Shown here: in pieces, positions 9,268 through 18,475 of the stretch | Position numbering within the stretch: the first letter of the stretch is position 1 | Layout: each line of letters begins with the position of its first letter | Origin: Achromobacter sp. B7 | GTDB lineage: Bacteria > Pseudomonadota > Gammaproteobacteria > Burkholderiales > Burkholderiaceae_B | Direction of reading: 5' to 3' | Assembly: GCF_003600685.1 (NCBI RefSeq) | Contig: NZ_CP032084.1 | Coordinates: forward strand, 6,076,001 to 6,140,000 | DNA: 64,000 nucleotides | The notes under the pieces: model-generated | Database searches by the model: none | Seen by the model: only the letters and a program-made list of their open reading frames with translations | Told to the model about the DNA's origin: nothing | Made by a program: the position numbers and the translations under genes

Positions 9268-10920
9268 TCACTGCAACGCCGCTTGCGCCGGCCTGAACCG
9301 CTTGAAATCCCAATGCCGACCCGGCGCGGCATCCAGCAGCTGGCGCGTGTAGCCATCCTGCGGTCGAGTCAGCACCGCAGCCGCCTCCCCCGCCTCGACG
9401 ATCTGCCCCGACTTCATCACGACGATCGAATTGCATATCTGCGCCGCCACGCGCAGGTCGTGTGTGATGAACAGCACCGCGGTGTCAGTGCGGGCACGTA
9501 TGTCTTCGATCAGTTCCAGCACCTGTGCTTGCACCGACACATCCAGCGCCGAAACCGCCTCGTCGGCGATCAGGATGTCGGGCCGCAGCGCCAACGCGCG
9601 CGCAATGCAGATGCGCTGGCGCTGCCCGCCCGAGAACTGATGCGGATAGCGCTCCATGGTGTCCGCGCCCAGCCCGACAATATCCAGCAGTTCGATCGCC
9701 CTCGCTTGCGCCTCATCTTGCGGCACACCGAAGTTGCGCATGCCCTCGATGATGGAATCGCCCACGCGAATGCGCGCATTCAGCGACCGGTACGGGTCCT
9801 GGAACACCACCTGGATGCGCTTGCGCACAGGATGGAATTGCCGTTTGCTGGCCGTGGCGATCTCGGTGCCGTCCAGACGCACGCTGCCGGAACTGGGATC
9901 GATCAAGCGAGCGATGCAGCGCGCCAGCGTGGACTTGCCGGACCCCGACTCGCCCACGATGCCGACGATCTCTTTCTTGCGCAGTGTGAAGCTGACGTCG
10001 CGCACGGCGTGCACCGCGCGCTTTGCCTTGAAGAAGCCGCGCTCGTTGTAGGTTTTTTGCAGACCGTTGACCACCAGCACAGGTTCGCCTTCGGGCGCCT
10101 GCCGAGCGGACGGCGCAAGGCCCGGCACCGATGACACCAACATGCGCGTATAAGCCTCTTTCGGACGCGCCAGCACCTCATCGCGCGTCCCCACCTCGAC
10201 CAGCTTTCCGCGGTTCATCACCGCAATACGATCCGCGATTTCCGCCACCACGCCAAAGTCGTGCGTGATGAACAGCACCGCGGTGTTGTGCGACTTCTGC
10301 AGTTCCAGTATCAACGCCAGGATCTGCTTCTGGATGGTCACGTCCAGCGCGGTGGTGGGCTCGTCGGCAATCAGCAGCTTGGGGTTCAGGATCAGCGCCA
10401 TGCAGATGACGATGCGCTGGCGCTGTCCGCCGGAAAGCTGATGTGGATAGGACTGGTAGATACGTTCCACCTCAGGCAAGCGCACCGATTCCAGCATGTC
10501 CAGGATTTTGCGCTTGCGCGAGGCCGCGTCCATCGCGCTATGGGTGCGCAGTACCTCGTCGATCTGCCAGCCAACCGTGCGCACCGGATTGAGCGCCGTC
10601 ATGGGCTCCTGGAAGACCATGGACATGCGGGTGGCGCGCAGCTCACGCAGACGCTCCGGCGTGCACGCCAGCACGTCTTCGCCGTCAAGCAGAATGCGGC
10701 CCGCGCTGGGCCGCAGCGCATCCGGCGCCAACAGGCCCATTACCGAAAACGACGTGACGGATTTGCCCGATCCGGACTCTCCGACCACACACAGTGTTTC
10801 GCCGGCGTGTATGTCGAAGCTGATGCCTTCGACCACGTGGCGCGGCTCATCCGCCGGCGTGCCGACGAGCGTCACCGACAGATTCTGCACTTGCAGCACG
10901 GGCATTGTGGAATTGTTCAT
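9268..10920 (-). CDS. fused dipeptide/opine-type ABC transporter ATPase (DppD-DppF type)
   Basis: The cytoplasmic energy unit of a peptide/nickel/opine-family importer. Two ABC domains are fused in one 550-residue chain, as in GsiA. The first has Walker A GESGSGKS at 47-54 and signature LSGGQRQR; the second has Walker A at about 322-330 and signature FSGGQRQR. Each ends in an oligopeptide-ABC C-terminal extension with VEVGTRDEVL or VEAGEAAAVL. The start was set at ATG 10920, which is 1 bp after the upstream permease stop and has a GAAGGG ribosome-binding site; the open frame extends 10 codons further. It is the last gene of the hydantoinase-type operon. Confidence 0.92.
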   Translation of the reverse strand: MNNSTMPVLQVQNLSVTLVGTPADEPRHVVEGISFDIHAGETLCVVGESGSGKSVTSFSVMGLLAPDALRPSAGRILLDGEDVLACTPERLRELRATRMSMVFQEPMTALNPVRTVGWQIDEVLRTHSAMDAASRKRKILDMLESVRLPEVERIYQSYPHQLSGGQRQRIVICMALILNPKLLIADEPTTALDVTIQKQILALILELQKSHNTAVLFITHDFGVVAEIADRIAVMNRGKLVEVGTRDEVLARPKEAYTRMLVSSVPGLAPSARQAPEGEPVLVVNGLQKTYNERGFFKAKRAVHAVRDVSFTLRKKEIVGIVGESGSGKSTLARCIARLIDPSSGSVRLDGTEIATASKRQFHPVRKRIQVVFQDPYRSLNARIRVGDSIIEGMRNFGVPQDEAQARAIELLDIVGLGADTMERYPHQFSGGQRQRICIARALALRPDILIADEAVSALDVSVQAQVLELIEDIRARTDTAVLFITHDLRVAAQICNSIVVMKSGQIVEAGEAAAVLTRPQDGYTRQLLDAAPGRHWDFKRFRPAQAALQ

Positions 10921-10921
10921 G

Positions 10922-11818
10922 TCAGACCCTTCGCGCCATCTTGGGATCAAGGGCGTCGCGCAGGGCGTCGCCCAGCATGTTCACGCTGAGCACGGTCAGC
11001 GCCAGGAACATGCCCGGCAGCAGGATCAGCTCGGGCTTGATCTGGAAGTACATCCGGCCTTCGGCGATCACGTTGCCCCAGGACGGAAACTCGGGCGGCA
11101 TACCAACGCCCAGAAAGCTCATGACCGCCTCGGACAGCATCGCGGATGCAAAGATGAAAGTGCCCTGCACGATCAGCGGCGCCACCGTGTTGGGCACCAG
11201 ATGGCGCCGCATCAGCACGTGCGTGGGCGTGCCCAGCGAAATGGCGGCTTCCACATAGGGTTCGTCGCGCAGGCTCAGGATCAGGCCGCGTACCAGGCGC
11301 ACCACGCGCGGAAACTCGGGCACGGCAATGGCGATCAGCACGGTCAACATACTGGCGCCCGTCACCGCCACCAGCGCGATGGCAAGCAGGATGCCGGGCA
11401 CGGACATGATGCCGTCCATGACGCGCATGATGACCATGTCCGCCGAGCGAAAGTAGCCCGCGACCACGCCCAGCGCCAAGCCGGGTATCAACGCGGCCAC
11501 GGCCGTGCCCGCCCCGATCATCAACGAAATGCGCGCGCCATGGACCACGCGCGACAGCACGTCGCGGCCATACGCATCGGTGCCAAACCAGTGCTCGGCG
11601 GAAAAGCCCTTCAGGCGCTGCATGGGATCGATGGCCATGGGATCGGCCAGCCCCAGCAGATTGGCCGAGATCGCGGCCAGGACGATGACCCCAAGCACAG
11701 CCAGTGCCGCCATGACCGGCCACGTGGACAGCGTGCGCACCAGCGCGGACGCGGGTCGCTTGCGGATGGCGGGCGCAGCGCCGGCCCCACCCGCGATCGA
11801 GTGTATGGAAGTAGACAT
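10922..11818 (-). CDS. ABC transporter permease, DppC/GsiD type
   Basis: An inner-membrane permease of 298 residues with an N-terminal anchor (about 30-52), then a five-helix binding-protein-dependent transport domain. The EAA-type coupling segment EAAISLGTPTHVLMRRHLVPN contacts the ATPase. The extracytoplasmic loop LKGFSAEHWFGTDAYGRDVLSRV is a hallmark of the DppC/OppC family. It lies 10 bp after the DppB-type permease and is separated from the ATPase start by 1 bp. Confidence 0.93.
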   Translation of the reverse strand: MSTSIHSIAGGAGAAPAIRKRPASALVRTLSTWPVMAALAVLGVIVLAAISANLLGLADPMAIDPMQRLKGFSAEHWFGTDAYGRDVLSRVVHGARISLMIGAGTAVAALIPGLALGVVAGYFRSADMVIMRVMDGIMSVPGILLAIALVAVTGASMLTVLIAIAVPEFPRVVRLVRGLILSLRDEPYVEAAISLGTPTHVLMRRHLVPNTVAPLIVQGTFIFASAMLSEAVMSFLGVGMPPEFPSWGNVIAEGRMYFQIKPELILLPGMFLALTVLSVNMLGDALRDALDPKMARRV

Positions 11819-11828
11819 GCAGGTTCCT

Positions 11829-12770
11829 TCAATAACGGATGCGCGGATCGAACACCGAATACAGGACGTCGATCGTCAGGTTCACCCCGATGTAGACCAG
11901 CGAGAACAGCAGGATCAGCCCTTGGATCAGCGGATAATCGCGCGCCAGCACCGACTCGACCACCAGCCGCCCCAGGCCGGGCAGGTTGAAGACCGACTCC
12001 GTGACGACCACGCCGCTGATCAATAACGCGATGCTCACGCCGATCACGGTGATGATGGGCACGGCTGCGGTTCGCAGCGCGTGCGCCATCATCACGGCGC
12101 GTTCGGTGATGCCCTTGGCGCGCGCGGTGCGGATGAAGTCCTCACCCATCACCTCCAGCACGCTGCTGCGGGCGATGCGCGCGATCAGGGCCACAAACCC
12201 CGTGCTGAGCGCGATGGTGGGCAGCAACAGGTGCATGCCGAAGGCAACAAGACCCGCCGAAGGCGACTTATAGCCCTGCACGGGTAGCCAGCCCAACTTC
12301 ATGGCAAACAACAGGATCAGCGCATAGCCGGTGACGAAGATGGGCACCGAAAAGCCCAGCACCGAAAACGCCATCACCGCCCGGTCAGTCCGGGTGCCGC
12401 GCCGCCACGCCGAGAACACACCCAGCGGCACCGCGATCAGCGTGGACAGCAGGATGGTCGACAGCGCCAGCGCCAGCGACGGCCCCACGCGATTGCCGAT
12501 CATCGCGGTGACGGGCGTGCCCGAATGCAGCGACACGCCCAGATCGCCTTGCAGCACCTGGCCGCTCCACAGAAGGAACTGGGTGGCCAGCGACCGGTCC
12601 AGCCCCATGTGCTCGCGAATCTGGGCCAGCTGCGTCTCGGTGGCCGCATCGCCCGCCAGCATCAGCGCCGGATCTCCCGGCGTCAGCCGCAGCAGGCAAA
12701 ACACCAGCACGGCCACCGTCAGCACCACCGGAACGGTCGCCAGGATGCGCCTGAGTAGGTAGCTGAACAT
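11829..12770 (-). CDS. ABC transporter permease, DppB/GsiC type
   Basis: An inner-membrane permease of 313 residues with six predicted helices. The N-terminus MFSYLLRRILATVPVVLTVAVLVF followed by RLTPGDPA is diagnostic of the DppB/OppB family, as is the coupling loop in LEVMGEDFIRTARAKGI. It forms a heterodimer with the DppC-type permease encoded next. It starts 6 bp after the substrate-binding protein stop, so it is part of the same transcript. Confidence 0.93.
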   Translation of the reverse strand: MFSYLLRRILATVPVVLTVAVLVFCLLRLTPGDPALMLAGDAATETQLAQIREHMGLDRSLATQFLLWSGQVLQGDLGVSLHSGTPVTAMIGNRVGPSLALALSTILLSTLIAVPLGVFSAWRRGTRTDRAVMAFSVLGFSVPIFVTGYALILLFAMKLGWLPVQGYKSPSAGLVAFGMHLLLPTIALSTGFVALIARIARSSVLEVMGEDFIRTARAKGITERAVMMAHALRTAAVPIITVIGVSIALLISGVVVTESVFNLPGLGRLVVESVLARDYPLIQGLILLFSLVYIGVNLTIDVLYSVFDPRIRY

Positions 12771-12776
12771 GCTGGC

Positions 12777-14381
12777 TTACCGGCTGGCTTTCTTGATGTT
12801 CCAGAACACCGGCGCGGGCGATTCCAACACGCCGGACAGCTTCTTGCTGTAAGCGGCGGCGGTCTCGATCTGGCCCAGTGTGACGGCCACGCCTTCATCC
12901 AGCATCACGTCCTGCAATTGGTCGGCGATCTGCTTGCGTTCCGGTTCCGTCGCCGCCACCAGGAACTGGTCACGCAGCGCTTCGACCTTAGGCACGGTCG
13001 GCCAGCCGAACCAGGCCTTCTCGCCGTTGGCGGACACGCCATAGTTGCGCAGCGGGTCCATGATTTCGCTGACGTGCCACGTGGTCACGAAAATGCTCCA
13101 GCCGCCCTTGGCGGGCACGTCGCGGTTGGCGCGGCGCGACAGCATGGTCATGAAATCCATGGCCTGCAATTGCACGTTGAAGCCGGCCTGGCGCAGCTGC
13201 TGCGCCATCACCACGGGAATGGCGGACGCCATGGCAATGTCGGTGGCATGCAGGATCACGACAGGCGCGCCGTCGTACTTGGCCTCCTTCAGCAACGCCT
13301 TCGCCTTCTCGATGTTGGACGGCACGATCATGTCGGCGCGCGTATCGCTGGAATACGGCAGGCCGCAGCCGAACACCGCGCCGCAAGTCTTGAAGAATTC
13401 CGGGTCGCCCACTTGCGCCTTCAGGATGTCACCCTGGCCGACCGCATACATGGCCGCCTGGCGCACCAGCTTGTTGTCGAACGGCGCATTAAGTTGGTTA
13501 AAGCGGTACATGGGCTGGTAGCCCATCTTGTCCAGCACACGCAGCGTCAGGTCCGGTGAACCTTTCACCATCGGCACCAGGTCGAAAGGCACGGTCTCGA
13601 TGTAATCGACCTCTCCGCCCAGCAGGGCATTCACAGTCGTCATCGGGTCGGCCATCGCCACCCATTCCACGCGATCCACATTGACCACCTTGCCGCCCGC
13701 CGTCCAGCTGGGCGCTTCCTTGCGCGGCACGTAGTCAGTGTTTTTTTCGTAGACCGTCTTCACGCCCGGCTGGAATTCCTTCTGCACGAACTTGAAGGGA
13801 CCGGATCCGGTGTAATCGCTGATGGCCTGTGCCACCGGCGTTTGCGCGACCCGCTTGGGCATCATGAAGCTGGGCAGGCCGCTGGGCTTGCCCAGTGCCG
13901 ACAGCACGTCGGCAGGGGCCGTCAGCACGATCTTGAAAGTCTTGTCATCGATGGCGTCCATCGAGGCAACCAGCGGCATGAGCTGGCGACCGGTCTTGTC
14001 CGACTGCGCCCAGCGCTGGATCGACGCCACGCAATCCTCGGCCTTCACGGCGGTGCCATCGTGCCATTTCAACCCGTCGCGCAACGTGAAGGTGTAGGTC
14101 TTGCCGTCCGGCGAGATCTCCCACTTGTCCGCCATCTGTGGCTGGACCTTGTTGTTCGCGTCTGTCGCCAGCAGCGTGTCGTAGATCATGTAGGCGTGGT
14201 TGCGCGTCTGGTGCGACGCCGTCAACACAGGGTCCAGCACCGTCAGCTTGCTGGCCATCACCACAGTCAGCGTTTCCGCCTGCGCGGGCGCCCAGGCCAG
14301 GGCAGCGGCGCAAGCCACTGCCGCGCCAACGCGGCCCAGGCCATAGCGGGCTTCAAGTCTTTCAGCATTCAGATAAGCCAT
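12777..14381 (-). CDS. ABC transporter substrate-binding protein, family 5
   Basis: A periplasmic binding protein of 534 residues that delivers substrate to the adjacent permeases. A signal peptide runs to AQA-ET (about residue 36). Family 5 (DppA/OppA-like) features include LAEKWEISPDGKTYTFTLR-type text around 85, a GLKWHDGTAVKAEDC block and GSGPFKF. Two close cysteines (KTCGAVFGCG) may form a disulfide. A ribosome-binding site AAGGGA precedes the start. Family members bind peptides, glutathione, opines, nickel or other compounds. The two cyclic amidohydrolases upstream suggest a ring-containing amide here, but this is inference. Confidence 0.9.
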   Translation of the reverse strand: MAYLNAERLEARYGLGRVGAAVACAAALAWAPAQAETLTVVMASKLTVLDPVLTASHQTRNHAYMIYDTLLATDANNKVQPQMADKWEISPDGKTYTFTLRDGLKWHDGTAVKAEDCVASIQRWAQSDKTGRQLMPLVASMDAIDDKTFKIVLTAPADVLSALGKPSGLPSFMMPKRVAQTPVAQAISDYTGSGPFKFVQKEFQPGVKTVYEKNTDYVPRKEAPSWTAGGKVVNVDRVEWVAMADPMTTVNALLGGEVDYIETVPFDLVPMVKGSPDLTLRVLDKMGYQPMYRFNQLNAPFDNKLVRQAAMYAVGQGDILKAQVGDPEFFKTCGAVFGCGLPYSSDTRADMIVPSNIEKAKALLKEAKYDGAPVVILHATDIAMASAIPVVMAQQLRQAGFNVQLQAMDFMTMLSRRANRDVPAKGGWSIFVTTWHVSEIMDPLRNYGVSANGEKAWFGWPTVPKVEALRDQFLVAATEPERKQIADQLQDVMLDEGVAVTLGQIETAAAYSKKLSGVLESPAPVFWNIKKASR

Positions 14382-14449
14382 GTCATTCCCTTGTAGTTTT
14401 ATGGACGAACTGGGCCTGTGCCGGCCCTTCGGATGGAGTGTCGATCAGG

Positions 14450-15892
14450 TCACACGACGTCGAATGACAGCGGCGACATCTGTTGCGCGCTGCGGCCGGC
14501 CACCAGGTCGCGCGAAGGCACCAGCGCCTCGGCGCGACGCTGCGCCTCGTCTACCTGCTCGGCGGCCTTGCGGTAATCCAGCGTATGCACCTGTCCCTCG
14601 TGCAGCACGCGGCGGCCGTCGATATACACGGTGTGCACAGCGCGGTCCGCAGCGGCGTAAACCAGGCTGCGTACCGGATCGCGCGACGGGCGCATCAGGT
14701 AATGCGTCATGTCCACCATCACGAGGTCGGCGCGCGCGCCCACCGCGATGCGGCCCAGGTCTTCGCGGCCCAGCGCCTTCGCGCCACCGACCGTCGCGGC
14801 GTGGAACACTTCGCCGGTGGTGACCGCGCGCGGCGTTTGCGCCATCAAGCGAGCCAGATAGCCCACGTGGCGCATTTCCTCGATCATGTTGTGCGGATAG
14901 GTGTCCGTGCCGATGCCCAGGTTGATGCCCGCGCGGCGATAGCGTCCAAAGTCGCGCAGCGCCATGCCCCGGCGCATGAATACCGTGGGGCAGTGCGCCA
15001 CGCTGGCGCCCGTCTCGGACAGGATGGACAGGTCGGTCGCCGTACCCCAGTGCGTATTCGGGTGGTCGTCCACGAAGATGCCGTGGCCGACGATGCTGCC
15101 CGGATCCAACACGCCCAGGCTATGCAGCCACTGGACCGGTGTGAGGCCATGGCGGCGCGTGATTTCGTGAAATTCCGGCAGCGACTGCGCGGCATGAGTC
15201 TGCCAGCCGATGCCGCGACGCTTTGCCTCTTGATGACTGGCCTTCAGCAGTTCGGGCGTGCAGGTGTCGATCTGCGCGGGCACCAGCATGCCTGTGAGGC
15301 GGCCGCACGCGTGCGCCTCGGCCTTATCGATCAACGCCAGCGCGCGCTCCATGCCCGCCTCGCCGGCCTTCTCGTTCCAGTCGTACTCCACCACATGGCC
15401 GTTGCGCGTGTACCAACGCGCCGAGCGGAACATGGGCGCGATATACGCCCGCAGGCCGCTTTGCACCATGATGTCGATCCAGTGCTCGTGTGCCACCGAC
15501 ATGTCCACCACGGTCGTCACGCCTGACATCAGCAGTTCGGCGGCGGCCAGCGTCAGCTGCGCGGGTGCGGCTTCGTCGTCGCCTTCCATGGTGGGCATGT
15601 ACTCGTACAGATTCGAGTTGTACAGGCCCGGTGACCCGGTTTCGTCCGTGTAGCCCTTGTTGATGGGCTCATGCACCAGATGGCTGTGGATGTCCACCAG
15701 GCCCGGCATCACCATCATGCCGTTGCCGCTGACGATTTCCGCATCCGGCGTGGCCGCCTGCGCCCCCGCCCCGACGTGCGTGATACGGCCGTCCTCAAAG
15801 GCCACGTCGGCGTTCTTCATGTAGACGTGCTGCTGGCGCGAGGCGTCCCAGGCAACCACAACGTCGGCGTTCTTGATCAGGGTAGTCTTCAA
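14450..15892 (-). CDS. amidohydrolase (cytosine-deaminase/chlorohydrolase-like, COG0402)
   Basis: A metal-dependent hydrolase or deaminase of 480 residues with the TIM-barrel ligand set HSH (H69, H71), H233 in WQTHAAQ, H270 in VGHG and D330 in GIGTD, typical of mononuclear deaminases such as SsnA, TrzA and AtzB relatives. The start codon is TTG, supported by the ribosome-binding site GAGGAAA 6 bp upstream; no better ATG lies nearby. It is 48 bp downstream of the dihydropyrimidinase-like gene and 68 bp upstream of the transporter genes. It probably deaminates or dechlorinates a heterocycle; the substrate is unknown. Confidence 0.85.
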   Translation of the reverse strand: MKTTLIKNADVVVAWDASRQQHVYMKNADVAFEDGRITHVGAGAQAATPDAEIVSGNGMMVMPGLVDIHSHLVHEPINKGYTDETGSPGLYNSNLYEYMPTMEGDDEAAPAQLTLAAAELLMSGVTTVVDMSVAHEHWIDIMVQSGLRAYIAPMFRSARWYTRNGHVVEYDWNEKAGEAGMERALALIDKAEAHACGRLTGMLVPAQIDTCTPELLKASHQEAKRRGIGWQTHAAQSLPEFHEITRRHGLTPVQWLHSLGVLDPGSIVGHGIFVDDHPNTHWGTATDLSILSETGASVAHCPTVFMRRGMALRDFGRYRRAGINLGIGTDTYPHNMIEEMRHVGYLARLMAQTPRAVTTGEVFHAATVGGAKALGREDLGRIAVGARADLVMVDMTHYLMRPSRDPVRSLVYAAADRAVHTVYIDGRRVLHEGQVHTLDYRKAAEQVDEAQRRAEALVPSRDLVAGRSAQQMSPLSFDVV

Positions 15893-15940
15893 CGTTATTT
15901 CCTCTGAAATGAAGGGCGGATATCCATGTGGCGCGCTGCG

Positions 15941-17389
15941 TTAGCGCCAGTCTGGCCGCGAGCCCTGGCGGGCGCTGGGCGGCGCCAGGCTGGGCAGCCC
16001 GCGCGGCAAAAACTTTCCTTGGCCCGGCGTGCCCGTAAAGCGCTTGCCGTCCCAAACGACTTGTCCGCGCAACAACGTCATCGCGGGCCACGCCCGCAGC
16101 GTCGTGCCCGCGTACGGCGTGTAGTCCACCGCGTGGTGCAGATGTTCATTGGTGAGCGTGAACTCGCGCTCTTCCCAGATCACCAGGTCGGCATCGCTGC
16201 CGATGGCCAGCGTGCCCTTTCGCGGGTACAGGCCATAGGCGCGCGCCGGCTGGGTTGCGGTCAGCTCCACGAAGCGATTCACGCTGATGCGGCCGCCCAA
16301 CACCCCTTCCGAATACAGCAACGGCATGCGCGTTTCGATGCCGGGAATGCCGTTCGGAATATGACGGAACGCCACCTCTTTGCCGCCGGGCGTCTTGCCG
16401 TCCTCGCCGGTCAGGTTGAAGGGCGAGTGGTCGGACGAAAACACCGTGAAAAGGCCGTCCGCCAGCCCCTGCCAGATCTGCTCCTGGCTGGACTTGTCGC
16501 GCGGCGGTGGGCTGCACACGCAGCGCGCGCCGAAATAGCTGTCGTCCACGCCTAGATCCGCGGCGGTCAGAAAAAGGTATTGCGGGCAGGTTTCGGCATA
16601 GACATTCAAGCCCTTGGCACGCGCCTCGCGGATTTGCGCGACCGCTTCGCCGCCCGAGATGTGCACCAGCAAGATGGGAACGTCGATAAGTTCGGACAGC
16701 GCGATGGCGCGATGGGCGCCTTCGCGCTCCACCAGCATCGGCCGCGAAACGGCATGAAAGCGCGGCGCGGTGCGGCCAGAGGCCTCCAGGCGGCGCGTCA
16801 GCCAGGCGATGCAATCGGAGTTTTCGGCATGAATCATCGCCATGCCGCCATGCACGCGCGCCACGTCCAGCACGTCCAGGATCTGGGCGTCGGACAACTT
16901 CAGCGCGTCATACGTCATATACAACTTGAACGAGGTGTAGCCGGCCGCTATCAGGCGCGGCAGCTCGTCGGCCAGCACGGTGGGCGTGGGGTCGGTCAGG
17001 ATCAGGTGAAAGGCGTAGTCCACGCAGGCTCGGCCGTCGGCGCGCTGGTGGTAATCGTCGATGGCGGCCTGCACCGTGGCGCCCTTGCGCTGCGCCGCGA
17101 AGGGGATCACGGTGGTCGTGCCCCCGCAGGCGGCCGAGCGCGTACCCGTGAAAAAGTCATCCGCCAACTTCACGGGCGGCGCCATCGGCTGGTCCAGGTG
17201 GCAATGGGCGTCGATGCCGCCCGGCGTGACCACGCGTCCGGCCACGTCGATTTCACACATGCCCGCCGCCAAGCCGCGGCCGATCTGCACAATGCGGCCG
17301 TCCACGATCCCCAGATCCGCGCGACAGGTATCGCCGGCCGTTGCCAGCACCGCGTCGCGCAGCACCAGATCAAAACCTTGCTTCGTCAT
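15941..17389 (-). CDS. dihydropyrimidinase / D-hydantoinase-like cyclic amidohydrolase
   Basis: Opens the ring of dihydropyrimidines or hydantoins in the cytosol. The binuclear zinc ligands are all present: H62 and H64 in DAHCHLDQ, the bridging carboxylated lysine K155 in SFKLYMTY, H187 in HAEN, H243 in VHISGG, and the catalytic aspartate in SSDHSPF. The 482 residues match hydantoinases. It is the promoter-proximal gene of the operon with the amidohydrolase and ABC importer, and diverges from a GntR regulator. No partner beta-ureidopropionase or carbamoylase gene is in the cluster, so classic pyrimidine catabolism is not established. Confidence 0.88.
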   Translation of the reverse strand: MTKQGFDLVLRDAVLATAGDTCRADLGIVDGRIVQIGRGLAAGMCEIDVAGRVVTPGGIDAHCHLDQPMAPPVKLADDFFTGTRSAACGGTTTVIPFAAQRKGATVQAAIDDYHQRADGRACVDYAFHLILTDPTPTVLADELPRLIAAGYTSFKLYMTYDALKLSDAQILDVLDVARVHGGMAMIHAENSDCIAWLTRRLEASGRTAPRFHAVSRPMLVEREGAHRAIALSELIDVPILLVHISGGEAVAQIREARAKGLNVYAETCPQYLFLTAADLGVDDSYFGARCVCSPPPRDKSSQEQIWQGLADGLFTVFSSDHSPFNLTGEDGKTPGGKEVAFRHIPNGIPGIETRMPLLYSEGVLGGRISVNRFVELTATQPARAYGLYPRKGTLAIGSDADLVIWEEREFTLTNEHLHHAVDYTPYAGTTLRAWPAMTLLRGQVVWDGKRFTGTPGQGKFLPRGLPSLAPPSARQGSRPDWR

Positions 17390-17501
17390 ATGCGTCAGCC
17401 CGTCTGATCCGCCCTTTCCCTGCCGTGAAAGCGTGGCGGGATGGGCATGTTGTGAGCGGATTCTAGGCCGAATACAAAAATGATTACGCTAGTGATTACC
17501 C

Positions 17502-17517
17502 TGAAATATACATTTCA
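17502..17517. promoter_or_regulatory. palindromic candidate operator
   Basis: TGAAATATACATTTCA is a perfect 6-bp inverted repeat with a 4-bp centre, in the AT-rich gap between the hydantoinase operon and the gntR-type gene. It covers the putative operon -10 box. Two direct copies of TGATTAC (17481-17487 and 17493-17499) lie 3-21 bp away. The divergently encoded FCD regulator is the natural candidate ligand. Confidence 0.5.
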
Positions 17518-17532
17518 AGGTCAAATTGTTAA
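17505..17532 (-). promoter_or_regulatory. candidate promoter of the hydantoinase-ABC operon
   Basis: On the minus strand, TTAACA (17532-17527) and TATATT (17510-17505) are spaced by 16 bp, about 115 bp upstream of the first gene of the operon. The -10 box is embedded in the palindrome at 17502-17517, an arrangement that fits repression. The region is clearly more AT-rich than its surroundings. Confidence 0.45.
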
Positions 17533-17717
17533 CATTATTTTTGACGCTGGCTTTTGGACCTTGCCCATGTCGGCGAATGATCGGGTATCTTCACGTTCAT
17601 CCGCCAAATTGCGGCCAACGTGCAGCCTATAAGCAACCTACAAGCGGCAAGAGACCGCTCATTACCCGTGGCGGCGATCCCGCCCCGGCTTCCCACGCGC
17701 AAACCAAGAACGAGCCC

Positions 17718-18398
17718 ATGGCATCAGACAAACGCGAAAACTCGGTCACCGGCATCTACGAGCGCATCTACCGCGCCATCCTGGACAACCGCCTCAAGCC
17801 CGGCACCAAGCTGGTCGAAGAGCGCCTGGCCGAAATCTTTGAAGTCAGCCGGCCGCGCATCCGTGAGGTTCTTGCGCGCCTGGCCCACGAACAGATCGTC
17901 GAACTTTTCCCCCAGCGTGGCGCCTACGTCGCCAAGCCGTCCATCGAAAAAGCGCGCGACGTCTTCGAGGCGCGCAGGCTGATCGAGCCCGCCGTCGTGC
18001 GCCGCCTGACGCAGAACCTGACTGCCGAGAAGCTGGCGCGCCTGCGCGAACACGTGCTGTTGGAACACGATGCCCGCAAGCGCGACGACAAGCGCGCCAT
18101 CATCCGGCTGGCCGGCGAATTTCATATTCTTCTAAGCGAGCTAGCGGGCAACGGCGAACTGGCGCGCACGATGCGCGAGCTGTCCACGCTGACCTGCCTG
18201 GTCATCTTCCTGTACAACCTGCCCACCGCCACCAGCTGCCGCGACGACGAACACGAGCTGATAACCGAAGCCATCGCGGCGCGCGACGCCCAGCGCGCCG
18301 AGGAATTGACGCTGCATCACCTGGAGCACATCGAACAAAGCGTGAAGCTGGAATCGGTGGAAGAATCGGTGGATCTGGAAGAAGTCTTCAAGTTCTGA
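17718..18398 (+). CDS. GntR-family transcriptional regulator, FCD subfamily
   Basis: A 226-residue regulator. The N-terminal winged helix-turn-helix (about 10-75) includes GTKLVEERLAEIFEVSRPRIR and the wing PQRGAYVA. The C-terminal FCD ligand domain (about 85-215) is helical and has conserved histidines (GEFHILL, TLHHLEH) that usually bind a metal. The frame is open 64 codons further upstream, but that stretch is AT-rich, not protein-like and contains the promoter region. ATG 17718 gives the family N-terminus. It diverges from the hydantoinase-ABC operon and probably controls it in response to the substrate or a product. Confidence 0.9.
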   Translation: MASDKRENSVTGIYERIYRAILDNRLKPGTKLVEERLAEIFEVSRPRIREVLARLAHEQIVELFPQRGAYVAKPSIEKARDVFEARRLIEPAVVRRLTQNLTAEKLARLREHVLLEHDARKRDDKRAIIRLAGEFHILLSELAGNGELARTMRELSTLTCLVIFLYNLPTATSCRDDEHELITEAIAARDAQRAEELTLHHLEHIEQSVKLESVEESVDLEEVFKF

Positions 18399-18433
18399 CC
18401 CACATTGACCCAACCCCAAGCGAAAATAAAGAA

Positions 18434-18461
18434 AAGCCCCGGGGTGTAAAACCCGGGGCTT
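18434..18461. terminator. intrinsic terminator after the GntR gene
   Basis: Inverted repeat AAGCCCCGGG / CCCGGGGCTT (10 bp, 8-nt loop) about 35 bp after the regulator stop codon. No long T-run follows, but the location between convergent genes supports a terminator. Confidence 0.7.
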
Positions 18462-18475
18462 CGTTGCATCTGAAG

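Noticed and set aside
6648..9356. Long minus-strand open frame upstream of and in frame with aroK, antisense to mrcA
   Set aside because: Composition is Arg/His/Gly/Val repeats typical of antisense reading of a GC-rich gene; no domain, and mrcA on the other strand is certain.
17526..17717. 64-codon N-terminal extension of the GntR regulator
   Set aside because: Overlaps the AT-rich control region and lacks family similarity; ATG 17718 gives the normal N-terminus.
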